Positions 15,891 to 23,870 are shown, counted from the stretch's first letter. The stretch is DNA of 64,000 nucleotides from Mucilaginibacter sp. dw_454 (GCF_018449775.1 NZ_JAAVVB010000007.1:212045-276044), one strand, 5' to 3'. Notes: generated from the letters alone by a model not told the origin. Translations and numbers: made by a program.

Positions 15891-16772
15891 TTACTCTTTA
15901 TTAGGAGAAGATTTTGATAATAAGTTTTGATAAAAAGCGTCCACGCTATCAAAGTCGATAATCATGCTGTCTATCGCGATTAGGCATTCGCCAACCTTAT
16001 TGCCAAGTTCGCCAAAAATATCTATGTTCTGGTATTTTTGCGTGCCGTCTCCGACTTCTCGAGTTACGGAATAGAGCTTAGTGCCCCACTGTGGATAGAC
16101 AACGGACAACAGAAGGTTTCCGCCAATTTCGTCGGGATAGGTTTCTTCGGAAACTATATTGGCCAAGACTTGAAATGGCGCGCGCCAATAAGCATGGCGC
16201 TTCGTCTTGTTTTTTTTAATCTCCAATACAACCAGTTCGCGAATCGGTTCCTTATGGCTTCCCATCAGTACGCAAGTAAACGATTTTAGATCGTTAAAGT
16301 ACAAATCGATACTGTAGTCCATAACGTCTTCCTTCATTTTGGCGGTTACCTTGCCGATAAACAGCCTCCCGCTTTTGGGGCAAACGCCGCAGATTGTTAT
16401 CTCGCCCGCATTGCGAATGGACATGTTGTGCATTCGCAAAATGGTTGCCGCAGACCGAAGTATACTTTCACCGTCCGGCAAAAGTCGGTTGGTAACACCG
16501 CCCCCGCCGAGATTGCCTAACACAGTATTCAGTGTCGCAAATGTGTTTACCGCCAGCATGGTGCTTCCCGCATAGGCAAAAGTTAAGGAAGAGCGGTGCA
16601 ATATAGTTCCGTAGCCATTACCAGAGAGTTGCTTGCATACGACGCTCAGTTCGAATATTTTGTTACCCTGCAACGTGGCTCCTGTTTCAAAAGATATTTT
16701 TGTGTCCGAGGCTGTCCAAATGCTCGGCGTTTTAGGTGATTCGTTGTTGAACCAAGATGCAACGATAGTCAT
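15891..16772 (-). CDS. Proteasome-beta/HslV-like Ntn-hydrolase fold protein, operon partner of TIR protein
   Basis: The protein is 293 residues. The start MTIVASW puts Thr2 directly after Met, as in HslV, where Met removal frees the nucleophile. Further proteasome-family marks follow in order: TASDTK (Asp23, matching Asp17 of the family), GNKIFEL (Lys38, matching Lys33), FAYAGSTMLAVN (helix 1), ICGVCPKSGRLFIG, MGSHKE (Gly171-Ser172) and a late helix with YPDEIGG (Asp214). The family are self-compartmentalised threonine proteases. The protein is longer than HslV (about 175 residues), with an insert near 80-100 and a C-terminal extension. It is first gene of the operon with the TIR protein, so an effector protease is plausible. 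Confidence 0.7.
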   Translation of the reverse strand: MTIVASWFNNESPKTPSIWTASDTKISFETGATLQGNKIFELSVVCKQLSGNGYGTILHRSSLTFAYAGSTMLAVNTFATLNTVLGNLGGGGVTNRLLPDGESILRSAATILRMHNMSIRNAGEITICGVCPKSGRLFIGKVTAKMKEDVMDYSIDLYFNDLKSFTCVLMGSHKEPIRELVVLEIKKNKTKRHAYWRAPFQVLANIVSEETYPDEIGGNLLLSVVYPQWGTKLYSVTREVGDGTQKYQNIDIFGELGNKVGECLIAIDSMIIDFDSVDAFYQNLLSKSSPNKE

Positions 16773-16797
16773 GATTTTAATTGTTTAATGAGCATTT

Positions 16798-16831
16798 TAA
16801 AGATAGCCATTATCATGAAGGGGAAGACAAA
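16798..16831 (-). promoter_or_regulatory. Candidate Bacteroidota promoter of the Ntn-hydrolase/TIR operon
   Basis: On the minus strand, TTTG (16831-16828) is followed after 22 bases by TATCTTTA (16805-16798). The pair resembles the -33 TTTG and -7 TAnnTTTG elements, with a predicted leader of about 20 bases before the ATG at 16772. Confidence 0.45.
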
Positions 16832-16951
16832 GATTTTTCGGGTAAACCAAATCCAATAAAAAAGGTATTACCAAAAGTTAAATCCACAAGACGTGTTTAT
16901 CGACAGGTCTACTTTACTTACTACATCCGATCCCTACGGTAAAATTGTCGT

Positions 16952-17236
16952 ATGGAAAAAGGAACTCGACCTATTCCAAATAGACTAGTGCATCACCGCC
17001 GACTGCGAGGATACAAGCAGACGGAGGTGGCTAAGTTGCTCGGGCTGTACGGCACCGTCCCGCTCCGAAGTTGGGAGAAGGGAAAATCCATGCCTTCGGG
17101 CGTCAACCTGGTAAAGCTAAGTGTACTGTATCGCACTTATCCCAACGACCTCTACCCAGACTATTTCAGGAAGGTAAAAGCCGAAATGGACACAGCGGAG
17201 CTGTGCTTCTTTGAGGGGCGATACCCTGTCCTTTAG
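16952..17236 (+). CDS. XRE-like helix-turn-helix protein of the integration module
   Basis: The protein is 94 residues. Residues about 10-60 match a Cro/CI-type HTH (LVHHRRLRGYKQTEVAKLLG, then LRSWEKGKSMPSGVNLVKLS), followed by a short tail. It is divergent from the Ntn-hydrolase/TIR operon (179 bases between starts) and upstream of the small protein, RuvC-fold protein and recombinase genes. It could control either direction. The position resembles that of excision or immunity regulators on integrative elements. Confidence 0.75.
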   Translation: MEKGTRPIPNRLVHHRRLRGYKQTEVAKLLGLYGTVPLRSWEKGKSMPSGVNLVKLSVLYRTYPNDLYPDYFRKVKAEMDTAELCFFEGRYPVL

Positions 17237-17318
17237 AGGGCCTTATGTCTTTTACCGGACAAAACACAGTGTGGGTGGCTAGATATATCGAACGATAGTG
17301 CGAAAGCTATAAAAAAAT

Positions 17319-17337
17319 CGAGCGAGCGAACGAACGA
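17319..17337. repeat. Short CGAG/CGAA tetranucleotide direct repeats
   Basis: Four to five tandem CGAG or CGAA units lie 26 bases before the next gene, and the word CGAACGAT also occurs at 17289-17296. These might be binding iterons for the HTH protein, but the array is short. Confidence 0.4.
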
Positions 17338-17363
17338 TTACAATTAATAGAAAACAAATCATT

Positions 17364-17624
17364 ATGGAGCGCGCACACTTTAACCAATTCTATACACAGG
17401 AGCAAATCAGTCTGGCCAACGAAATAGCCTACAGACTTAAAGACCAGACCTCGCTCAAGCAGTTCTTAAAATATACCAAGGAAGTACCGCACGATTACAT
17501 CAGGCAGTCGCTGCAAAAGGCGTGCGACGCGCCGGACCACCTGATAGCCGTCTCCCGAGCGGCGATATTCGTGGGGAAAATTAACGACTACACGCGGCTT
17601 CATGGCGACGGTACTCGGAGTTAG
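17364..17624 (+). CDS. Unrecognised small helical protein of the integration module
   Basis: The protein is 86 residues and mostly helical (ISLANEIAYRLKDQTSLKQFLKYTKEV, then HDYIRQSLQKACDAPDH), with no motif I can name. It overlaps the next gene by 23 bases, so the two are translationally coupled. Because both lie between a regulator and the serine recombinase, it may be a DNA-binding or directionality accessory. This is inference from position. Confidence 0.6.
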   Translation: MERAHFNQFYTQEQISLANEIAYRLKDQTSLKQFLKYTKEVPHDYIRQSLQKACDAPDHLIAVSRAAIFVGKINDYTRLHGDGTRS

Positions 17625-18060
17625 CCTCGGCACGACGACGGTCGGCGTGGCGGTGCTGCAAGACGGCGAACTTGCCAACTGGGCGACCCATTCGTTTCGG
17701 GAGACGTGGTCGAAAAAGAAGGCAGAAATAATAGCCAGCCGCATCGAGAGGTACATATATCAATACGGAGCTTCGGCTGTTGTTATAAAGCTCCCACCGA
17801 AGTCGCACCACCCAGAAACCGTGCAGTCGGTTCTGGACGAGGTGACGAAGGCGTGCGAGCGCCATGGCTGCGGAATCAAGACATGTACCAAGAAGGACCT
17901 AAAGCTGTTCGTTGGTGCCAGAAACACTGCGCACATGATGCGGATCGTAATAGAGCACTTTCCAGCGCTCGTTCCCACCTACGAGAGCGCCATGAGACAG
18001 AAGAACCAATACCACGAGAAGGCGTTTCAAGCTATACTTGCCTCCTGCTTTCATCAATAA
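17602..18060 (+). CDS. RuvC/RNase H-fold protein with degenerate active site
   Basis: The protein is 152 residues. The first strand-turn (VLGVSLGTTTVGVAVLQDG) matches the opening of RuvC/YqgF-type resolvases, but the catalytic Asp of GxDxG is Ser. The second acidic position also seems lost (AVVIKLPPKS), while an acidic residue remains near the C-terminal helix (YHEKAFQAILA). It may therefore bind branched or att DNA without cutting. It is coupled to the gene before it and ends just before an intrinsic terminator. The serine recombinase follows. Confidence 0.6.
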   Translation: MATVLGVSLGTTTVGVAVLQDGELANWATHSFRETWSKKKAEIIASRIERYIYQYGASAVVIKLPPKSHHPETVQSVLDEVTKACERHGCGIKTCTKKDLKLFVGARNTAHMMRIVIEHFPALVPTYESAMRQKNQYHEKAFQAILASCFHQ

Positions 18061-18062
18061 TC

Positions 18063-18084
18063 AAAAGCCCGAAAGGGCTTTTTT
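18063..18084 (+). terminator. Intrinsic terminator after the RuvC-fold gene
   Basis: AAAAGCCC and GGGCTTTT pair around a GAAA loop and are followed by further T residues. It separates the accessory pair from the recombinase promoter. Confidence 0.85.
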
Positions 18085-18148
18085 GTTCGGCTGCGATGCA
18101 TCTTTTTGCGCGCCTTTTGCTTTACTACAAAGGCTACAGACAATTCGC

Positions 18149-18156
18149 TATCTTTA
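18149..18156 (+). promoter_or_regulatory. Candidate -7 box of the serine recombinase
   Basis: TATCTTTA fits TAnnTTTG in seven of eight positions and lies 42 bases before the ATG at 18198. No well-spaced -33 TTTG is seen, so the assignment is weak. Confidence 0.3.
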
Positions 18157-18197
18157 TATTAAACACACTATTCCTTTCACAATCAAATAGCCAACCA

Positions 18198-19676
18198 ATG
18201 GAACCGAACAAACGAATCGGCATCTTCATCCGAGTAAGTACAGAAATGCAGGTAAAGGACGACAGTCCCGAGCACCACGAGCAGCGGGCGCGGTACTACG
18301 CCCAGGCAAAGGGCTGGGAAATAATGGAAATCTACCAGCTTGACGCGGTAAGCGGCAAGTCGGTAATGCAGCACCCAGAGACGCAGCGCATGCTGGCGGA
18401 CGTAACGAGCGGCCACATTACGGGCCTGGTATTCTCCAAGCTCGCGCGGCTTGCCCGCAACACCATCGAGCTTCTCGAGTTTGCCAACGTGTTCCGCCTA
18501 CACAACGCGGACCTCATATCGCTTGCGGAAAGCATCGACACCAGCAGCCCCGCGGGCCGACTGTTCTATACCATGATCGCCGCGATGGCCGAATGGGAGC
18601 GCGAGGAAATCAGCAGCCGGGTGGCCGCGTCTGTGCCCATTCGGGCAAAGCTCGGCAAGCCGCTGGGCGGGCAGGCTGCCTTCGGATACCGGTGGCAGGA
18701 CAAGGAACTGGTAATCGACGAGCGGGAAGCGCCGGTAAGAAAGCTCATGTACGAGCTCTTCATGCTGCACCAGCGAAAGCTGACTACCGCAAAGGCGCTC
18801 AATGACGCGGGATACCGAACCCGCAACGGGTCGATGTTTACCGCCACCTCTGTCTCGAGGCTGCTGCGCGACAGCTCCGCCAAGGGCGAGCGCCGCGCCA
18901 ACTACACGAGAAGCCTCGGTGACGGAAAGGCCTGGGAGCTGAAGCCGGAAAGCGAGTGGGTCGTAATGCCATGCCCGCGGATAGTCAGCTCGGAACTGTG
19001 GGAAGAGGTGAACCGCCTGCTCGACATCCAGGAAAGCAGGCGCACGCCGGGACCCAAGGCGGTGTACCTGCTGTCAGGGTTCGTGAAATGCGAGTGCGGG
19101 AAAACCATGTACGTCTACCACACCTCAAAGGTGTATGCCTGCAGCAAGTGCAGGCACCGGATTTCGGTCGCCGACATGGACGAGATATTCCAAGCGTACC
19201 TGCAGGACTATCTGCGCAGCATCGACGTGGCAGGGTACGCCGCCGAGGCCGGCGGCGTAATACAGGAAAAAAAGGAGCTGCTCGAAAGCACAAAAAGGGA
19301 GCGAACCCGGCTGAAACGGCAAATGGACGCGTGGCTGGACCTGCGCGTCGAGGGCGAACTGTCCAAGGAACAGTTTGCGGAAAGAAACCGGCCCGCCGAG
19401 GAGCGGCTGCAGCAACTGGACAGGCAGCTTCCGTTATTGGAGGCGGAGATAGATGTCCGCACCGTTCAGCTCATGTCCGGCGACAGCGTCATACGAGAGC
19501 TGCGGACGCTTTACGAGCGGTGGCAGCACCTGGAGTTCGAGCAAAAGCGCGGCATCGTCGAGACGGTGGTAAGTGGCATCCAGGTCGGCAGGGAGGACAT
19601 CACGATCACGCTCGCGTACGTCCCCCAGCTTCCTGAAAACGCGAAGAAAAGTTCTCACAGCAACAGGGGTTCATAG
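18198..19676 (+). CDS. Large serine recombinase, integrase of the island
   Basis: The protein is 492 residues from ATG 18198; the frame stays open further upstream but runs through the terminator. The catalytic domain holds Ser14 (GIFIRVSTEMQ), followed by a KLARLARN region and the MIAAMAEWEREEISSR helix. A recombinase domain follows (about 160-260), then a zinc ribbon (VKCECGKTM...ACSKCRH, four Cys) and a long coiled coil (about 350-420), as in large serine integrases. The last codons cross the attachment site: the TAG stop and the codons just before it come from comM sequence. It should insert the island into comM and excise it with a directionality factor. Confidence 0.9.
   Translation: MEPNKRIGIFIRVSTEMQVKDDSPEHHEQRARYYAQAKGWEIMEIYQLDAVSGKSVMQHPETQRMLADVTSGHITGLVFSKLARLARNTIELLEFANVFRLHNADLISLAESIDTSSPAGRLFYTMIAAMAEWEREEISSRVAASVPIRAKLGKPLGGQAAFGYRWQDKELVIDEREAPVRKLMYELFMLHQRKLTTAKALNDAGYRTRNGSMFTATSVSRLLRDSSAKGERRANYTRSLGDGKAWELKPESEWVVMPCPRIVSSELWEEVNRLLDIQESRRTPGPKAVYLLSGFVKCECGKTMYVYHTSKVYACSKCRHRISVADMDEIFQAYLQDYLRSIDVAGYAAEAGGVIQEKKELLESTKRERTRLKRQMDAWLDLRVEGELSKEQFAERNRPAEERLQQLDRQLPLLEAEIDVRTVQLMSGDSVIRELRTLYERWQHLEFEQKRGIVETVVSGIQVGREDITITLAYVPQLPENAKKSSHSNRGS
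19655..19672. other. Right attachment junction (island/comM)
   Basis: On the minus strand comM reads ...SMNPC and then departs from the conserved MNPCPCG: the codons after ATG AAC CCC TGT are TGC TGT GAG instead of Pro-Cys-Gly. Recombination therefore took place in or just beside AACCCCTG. The exact core dinucleotide needs the left junction or the empty site. Confidence 0.7.
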
Positions 19677-20724
19677 AGGCTACCAGCATAAAGCTGCTGG
19701 GATAATCGACCGTAAATTTGGCTCTTGAGATTGTTACCCGGCGTTCTTCCAGTGGCTGGCGCATTACTTCGAGTGCGCTGCGCTTAAACTCTGGCAACTC
19801 ATCCAGAAATAAAACGCCATTATGCGCCAGCGAGATCTCGCCGGGCTGCGGATTGCCCCCGCCGCCAACAAGGGCGACATCTGAAATGGTATGATGCGGC
19901 GACCTGAACGGGCGTATAGTAACCAAAGCATCTGCCGCCGACAGTTTGCCCGCTACCGAATGTATCTTGGTGGTTTCTAAAGCTTCATATAAACTCAATG
20001 GCGGCAATATCGAAGGTAACCTGCGTGCCAGCATGGTTTTACCAGCCCCGGGCGGGCCAATCAGAATCACATTGTGACCACCTGCCGCAGCTATCTCTAA
20101 AGCACGTTTAATATTTTCCTGCCCTTTTACTTCGCTAAAGTCTCTGTCGTAATTATTGATACTATTATAAAATTCCTCGCGGGTGTTTATCTCTTCACGC
20201 GTTAGTTCAATGTCGCCATTAAAAAATCCGGCTACCTCTTTTATGCTCTCGACGCCATAAACCTCAAGCTCATTTACAATGGCGGCCTCGCGGGCATTTT
20301 GTTTGGGTAGGATAAAACCTTTAAAACCGTCTTTGCGGGCTTGTATAGCAATAGGCAATGCACCTTTAATGGGTTGTAGCCCGCCATCAAGCGAAAGCTC
20401 GCCCATGATGAGGTACTTGTCCAGGTTTTCTGCTTCGATTTGTCCTGACGCAGCAAGGACCGCAGTAGCAATAGTCAGATCGTATGACGAACCTTCTTTT
20501 TTGATATCAGCGGGCGCCATATTTACCACCACTTGCTGGCGCGGCATCCGGAAACCGCAATTTTTTAAAGCAGATTCGATCCGGAAATAACTCTCCTTTA
20601 CGGCAACATCGGGCAGGCCCACAATAAAATACTTGGTGCCGGCGGCAATATTAACTTCAACAGTAATGGTAATGGCTTCGATGCCGTAAACGGCGCTGCC
20701 AAAGGTTTTAACTAACACTTGCAA
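19673..20724 (-). pseudogene. comM: comM/yifB Mg-chelatase-like ATPase, split by the island (N-terminal part)
   Basis: About 350 residues of a normal 510 remain. They include the N-terminal Lon-like domain (SAVYGIEAITITVEVNI), the AAA+ Walker A (GPPGAGKTM, about residue 224), the FRSPHHTISDVALVGGG segment and the FLDELPEFKRSALEVMRQP Walker B region. The conserved SMNPC is the last native part; the frame then runs 16 codons into the recombinase gene and stops at 19606. ComM is a hexameric helicase that extends recombination in natural transformation, so this function is probably lost while the island is inserted. Confidence 0.9.
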
Positions 20725-20807
20725 TAAGATTTATAATAGCGTAAGATATAGAATTTATTCGGAGCGAGAAATGCTGCGTCATCAAAAAGCAATGATATTT
20801 TTTATTT

Positions 20808-20854
20808 GGAACGATCGTTCCTTAATGGTTGTATGTTTGCGGAACGATTGTTCC
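20808..20854 (+). promoter_or_regulatory. Promoter with two TetR-type operators before the SDR gene
   Basis: A perfect palindrome GGAACGATCGTTCC (20808-20821) and a near copy GGAACGATTGTTCC (20841-20854) flank a consensus -7 box TATGTTTG (20832-20839). This layout fits repression by the TetR-family protein encoded at 21695, released by an unknown ligand. The palindromes and box are seen; the regulator assignment is inference. Confidence 0.75.
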
Positions 20855-20881
20855 AAACATAGAAAAACAATCACCAAGAAC

Positions 20882-21631
20882 ATGAAAAAATTAGAAAATA
20901 AAGTAGCGGTAGTAACAGGCGCATCAAAAGGAATAGGTGCGGGTATAGCTAAACACCTTGCAGCAGCCGGCGCAAGCGTAGTAGTAAATTATGCTTCGGC
21001 CAAAGCCGGTGCCGATAAGGTGGTTGAAGAGATCGTAGCGGCAGGTGGCAAAGCTATAGCCGTTCAGGCAAGCGTGTCAAACGAAGCCGACGTAACCCGT
21101 TTATTTGCAGAAGCAACTAAAGCTTTTGGCGCAGTTGACATTCTGGTAAATAATGCCGGTGTTTACAAATTTGGCGCTATCGAAGAAATCAACGCCGAAG
21201 ATTTTCACACCCAATTTAACACTAACGTTTTAGGATTGCTTCTAGCCACTCAAGGCGCAGTAAAAAACTTTAATGCAGACGGTGGCAGCATCATTAACAT
21301 TGGTTCGGCAGTAACCAATATTACGCCTCCGGGCAGTTCTGTTTATACCGGTACCAAAGGTGCGGTTGATGCAATTACCCATGTACTAGCCAAAGAGCTT
21401 GGTGTTAAAAAAATCCGCGTAAACTCTATTAACCCGGGGATGGTTGAAACAGAGGGTACGCATACCGCGGGTTTTATTGGTAGCGATTTTCACGCAGAAG
21501 CTATACGTACTGCACCGCTTGGCCGTATTGGGTTGCCTGATGATATTGCAGATGTTGCCGTATTCCTGGCATCAGACGATTCACGCTGGCTTACCGGCGA
21601 AATATTGGTAGCCAGTGGCGGTATAAGGTAA
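20882..21631 (+). CDS. SDR-family oxidoreductase
   Basis: The protein is 249 residues from ATG 20882; a longer frame from 20771 runs through the operators and is rejected. It has the NAD(P)-binding TGASKGIG (about residues 12-19), NNAG, catalytic Ser in NIGSA, YTGTK (Tyr and Lys of YxxxK) and the PGMVET loop, as in classical 3-oxoacyl-ACP reductase-like SDRs. The substrate is unknown. It forms a regulated pair with the TetR gene 63 bases downstream and is probably derepressed by the compound that it converts. Confidence 0.9.
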   Translation: MKKLENKVAVVTGASKGIGAGIAKHLAAAGASVVVNYASAKAGADKVVEEIVAAGGKAIAVQASVSNEADVTRLFAEATKAFGAVDILVNNAGVYKFGAIEEINAEDFHTQFNTNVLGLLLATQGAVKNFNADGGSIINIGSAVTNITPPGSSVYTGTKGAVDAITHVLAKELGVKKIRVNSINPGMVETEGTHTAGFIGSDFHAEAIRTAPLGRIGLPDDIADVAVFLASDDSRWLTGEILVASGGIR

Positions 21632-21694
21632 TAGGGTTGTTAAAAATGAGTTAATTGAATAGCTTTGCTTTAACAAGCAAGGCTATTCGCTATT

Positions 21695-22276
21695 ATGGCA
21701 AGAACGAAAGATTTTGATGAAGACGAAGTGCTGGCCAAAGCCATCCAACTTTTTTGGTACAAGGGGTACAATGGTACGTCTATGCAGGACCTGGTGGATG
21801 GATTGGGTATTAGTCGTTCAAGCTTGTATGATACCTATACCGATAAGCACACGCTTTACATGAAGGCACTGGAGAGCTACCGGAAACAGGGATATGCCAA
21901 AATTCAGGAAATTATTGACGATGCCACTCCGGCAAAAGAAACCATTAGGCGTTTATTGGAGTTTACCACCGATGAAATGCTGGGCGATTCACAACAGAAA
22001 GGCTGTTTTATGGTAAACGCCGAAGTGGAGGTGGCGCTGCATGACCAGGAGGTGAACGACGTGGTTTGTAAAAACGATCAGCAATTAGAAGAGTCGTTTT
22101 ATCAATTGATCAAAAAAGGCAAAGACAATGGCGAGATCAGTAATCCTATGGATGCACGTGCCCTGGCGAGGTTTATCTTTAACACGGTAAAAGGCATTCA
22201 GGTAACCGCGAAATCAACGTTAGACAGAGCCATGTTTGACAACATTATTAAAATAACCGTATCGGTGCTGGATTAA
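21695..22276 (+). CDS. TetR/AcrR-family repressor
   Basis: The protein is 193 residues. The N-terminal HTH (about residues 10-55: VLAKAIQLFWYKGYNGTSMQDLVDGLGISRSSLYDTYTDKHTLY) is typical of TetR_N. The C-terminal ligand domain contains GCFMVNAEVEVA, close to the YcdC/NemR-like group whose Cys can sense electrophiles. It is the likely repressor acting on the paired GGAACG palindromes before the SDR gene. Confidence 0.9.
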   Translation: MARTKDFDEDEVLAKAIQLFWYKGYNGTSMQDLVDGLGISRSSLYDTYTDKHTLYMKALESYRKQGYAKIQEIIDDATPAKETIRRLLEFTTDEMLGDSQQKGCFMVNAEVEVALHDQEVNDVVCKNDQQLEESFYQLIKKGKDNGEISNPMDARALARFIFNTVKGIQVTAKSTLDRAMFDNIIKITVSVLD

Positions 22277-22278
22277 TT

Positions 22279-23622
22279 TTACAACTGATAATTCTTTCCG
22301 CTATTATCAAGTACCAAAACCCAATCATTGCCGTAACCGGATGACGGAGGTGTGAACTTCTTTGTTCCTTGATTCTCTGCCTCGCCGGCAGGTGTGGTTT
22401 TACCGCTTTTAGGATCAAACCAGGTTGCTTTAATTCTGTCGCCGCTTATTTTACCCATGTTTACCGTAAAAGGTTTTCCTTCTGATGAATAGATAAAAGC
22501 GTAATCTTTACCGCGGGTAGCCTGGATGCGCTGCATGGGCGGCAAGTCATTTTCTACAATCAGGCTTTGGTCGGGCATGCGGTCAAGTATGGGGTGCGAT
22601 ACCATCAGTCGCTTTACAAAAGTCATTTGTTTGGCGCCTGGTAAATCAATTGCCTTTTGCCAGAACACATGTGGGCCATTTATCGGCTCGTTATTTGGTG
22701 AATACATTTGCCAGATATCATGGCAACCATAAGTATGCCCGAACGCGCCCGAAAACAGATCTGTATAAGCATAGTGCCTTATATCATAAGCGCTGGATGT
22801 ACCCAGATCCGCCACATTAAAACAAATAGGATGGTCCTCGTAAAGGGGCTCGCCGTCTATAACCGGTTTAAGCGGCAGGGCGTTATAGGCGTTATAAACT
22901 TTAATATAATTAGTTACATCGCGGCAATGGCCGTTTTGAAACATGTTAAAATCAAACCATGACTCATTCCTGAACCACTCTGCCGAGCCTAATTCATTGG
23001 GTGAACAATGGTAGGTGATGAGCGCCTTATTATTGGTTGCCTTTTTTATGGCTAAACCTACTGCCCGCCAAATGGCTATATCTGTTTGGTTACGCGGGTT
23101 GCGGTCGCCGCCCAAAATCCAGATAATGTTTTTCCGGTTCTTGTACCGTTTAGCCAGCCATTCTGCATATATAGCTGCGTTTTTCTCATTAAAAATCTCC
23201 GGCCCGACACCCCAGGCCTTATTGATCTTGTCGCCCCAGGTGGGTAATAAAGCAACGTTTAGATTGCATTCGGCCGCTTTGTCTATGATATAATCTACAT
23301 GTTTAAAATATTTGTCGTTGGGTGTGGTCGGGTCATTGTTGATCAGCGGCTCATCACCATAAACATTGGGTTTATTGAGTCCGTCGAACTCGGCCAAGGC
23401 CACAGCCTGGATCACTGTAAAACCCTGCTCGCTGCGATGTTTCAGGTAAAAATCAGCATCTTCTCTATTCAGGCGATGAAAAAGCTCCCAGGCTGTATCG
23501 CCCAGCCAAAAAAATGGTTGGTTGTCTTTGAGGATGTAGTGCTTATCCGGGCTTACCGTAAACTGCGCGAAAGCGCTTACTTGAGCCGCAAGCAATAAGA
23601 TGCTGAGTAGATACTTTTTCAT
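22279..23622 (-). CDS. GH140-like glycoside hydrolase (DUF4038), exported
   Basis: The protein is 447 residues from ATG 23622 (MKKYLLSILLL signal peptide ending near AFA); a longer frame upstream lacks a signal and is not used. The core matches DUF4038 (FFWLGDTAWELFHRLNREDADFYL, then IIWILGGDRNP), a TIM-barrel family that includes apiosidases (GH140) acting on pectin side chains. The last 90 residues form a small beta domain (AFIYSSEGKPFTVNMG) as in the PF12904-type tail. No polysaccharide utilisation genes surround it. The gene meets the TetR gene tail to tail with two bases between. Confidence 0.8.
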   Translation of the reverse strand: MKKYLLSILLLAAQVSAFAQFTVSPDKHYILKDNQPFFWLGDTAWELFHRLNREDADFYLKHRSEQGFTVIQAVALAEFDGLNKPNVYGDEPLINNDPTTPNDKYFKHVDYIIDKAAECNLNVALLPTWGDKINKAWGVGPEIFNEKNAAIYAEWLAKRYKNRKNIIWILGGDRNPRNQTDIAIWRAVGLAIKKATNNKALITYHCSPNELGSAEWFRNESWFDFNMFQNGHCRDVTNYIKVYNAYNALPLKPVIDGEPLYEDHPICFNVADLGTSSAYDIRHYAYTDLFSGAFGHTYGCHDIWQMYSPNNEPINGPHVFWQKAIDLPGAKQMTFVKRLMVSHPILDRMPDQSLIVENDLPPMQRIQATRGKDYAFIYSSEGKPFTVNMGKISGDRIKATWFDPKSGKTTPAGEAENQGTKKFTPPSSGYGNDWVLVLDNSGKNYQL

Positions 23623-23834
23623 GAATATTGACGCCGAAGCAAGGTTTATAATATTGTAAGTTATAGAATTTTCTATAAACCTGATCGGCTTATCGCAAAC
23701 AGAGAGATTGCTTCGTTCCTTACAGCAATGACGGCTTGATAATAAAACCCCATAAACTAAATAACAAATCCGGTTTATCAGTGGTAGCGAAACCCATATT
23801 CTTGGCTGATCCAAAAAAGACGTAAAAGTCATTA

Positions 23835-23862
23835 AAAGTGATCCACTCTCTCGCGTGGATCA
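23835..23862 (-). terminator. Intrinsic terminator of the M1 peptidase gene
   Basis: TGATCCA arms (23839-23845 and 23856-23862) form a hairpin, and on the minus strand a CTTTTAA tract follows. It lies 9 bases after the peptidase stop codon. Confidence 0.5.
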
Positions 23863-23870
23863 GCAAGTGT

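Larger units (their letters stand above)
1..19670. mobile_element. Genomic island integrated in comM (right part; left end outside window)
   Basis: The stretch between the left window edge and the truncated comM carries two serine recombinases, two coupling-type ATPases, phage-like regulators and accessory genes, with higher GC and different codon use from the chromosome to its right. The right junction is at about 19655-19672, where the recombinase gene runs into the comM MNPC motif. The missing C-terminal comM part is not found anywhere in the window, so the left junction lies upstream of position 1. No relaxase or type IV channel genes are seen, so whether it is conjugative, mobilisable or only integrative cannot be decided here. 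Confidence 0.85.

Noticed and set aside
17706..18197. N-terminal extension of the serine recombinase at 18198
   Set aside because: The frame is open but overlaps the RuvC-fold gene and runs through an intrinsic terminator; MEPNKRIGIFIRVST at 18198 is the normal N-terminus of the family.
1..19670. Complete conjugative element
   Set aside because: Two coupling-type ATPases are present but no relaxase, VirB4 or channel genes; the left end is not in view.
19606..20724. Functional short ComM
   Set aside because: The frame leaves the conserved sequence at MNPC and continues into the recombinase gene on the opposite strand; the C-terminal third is missing.
20771..20881. Longer start for the SDR gene
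   Set aside because: It crosses both operator palindromes and the -7 box; ATG 20882 gives the standard N-terminus.
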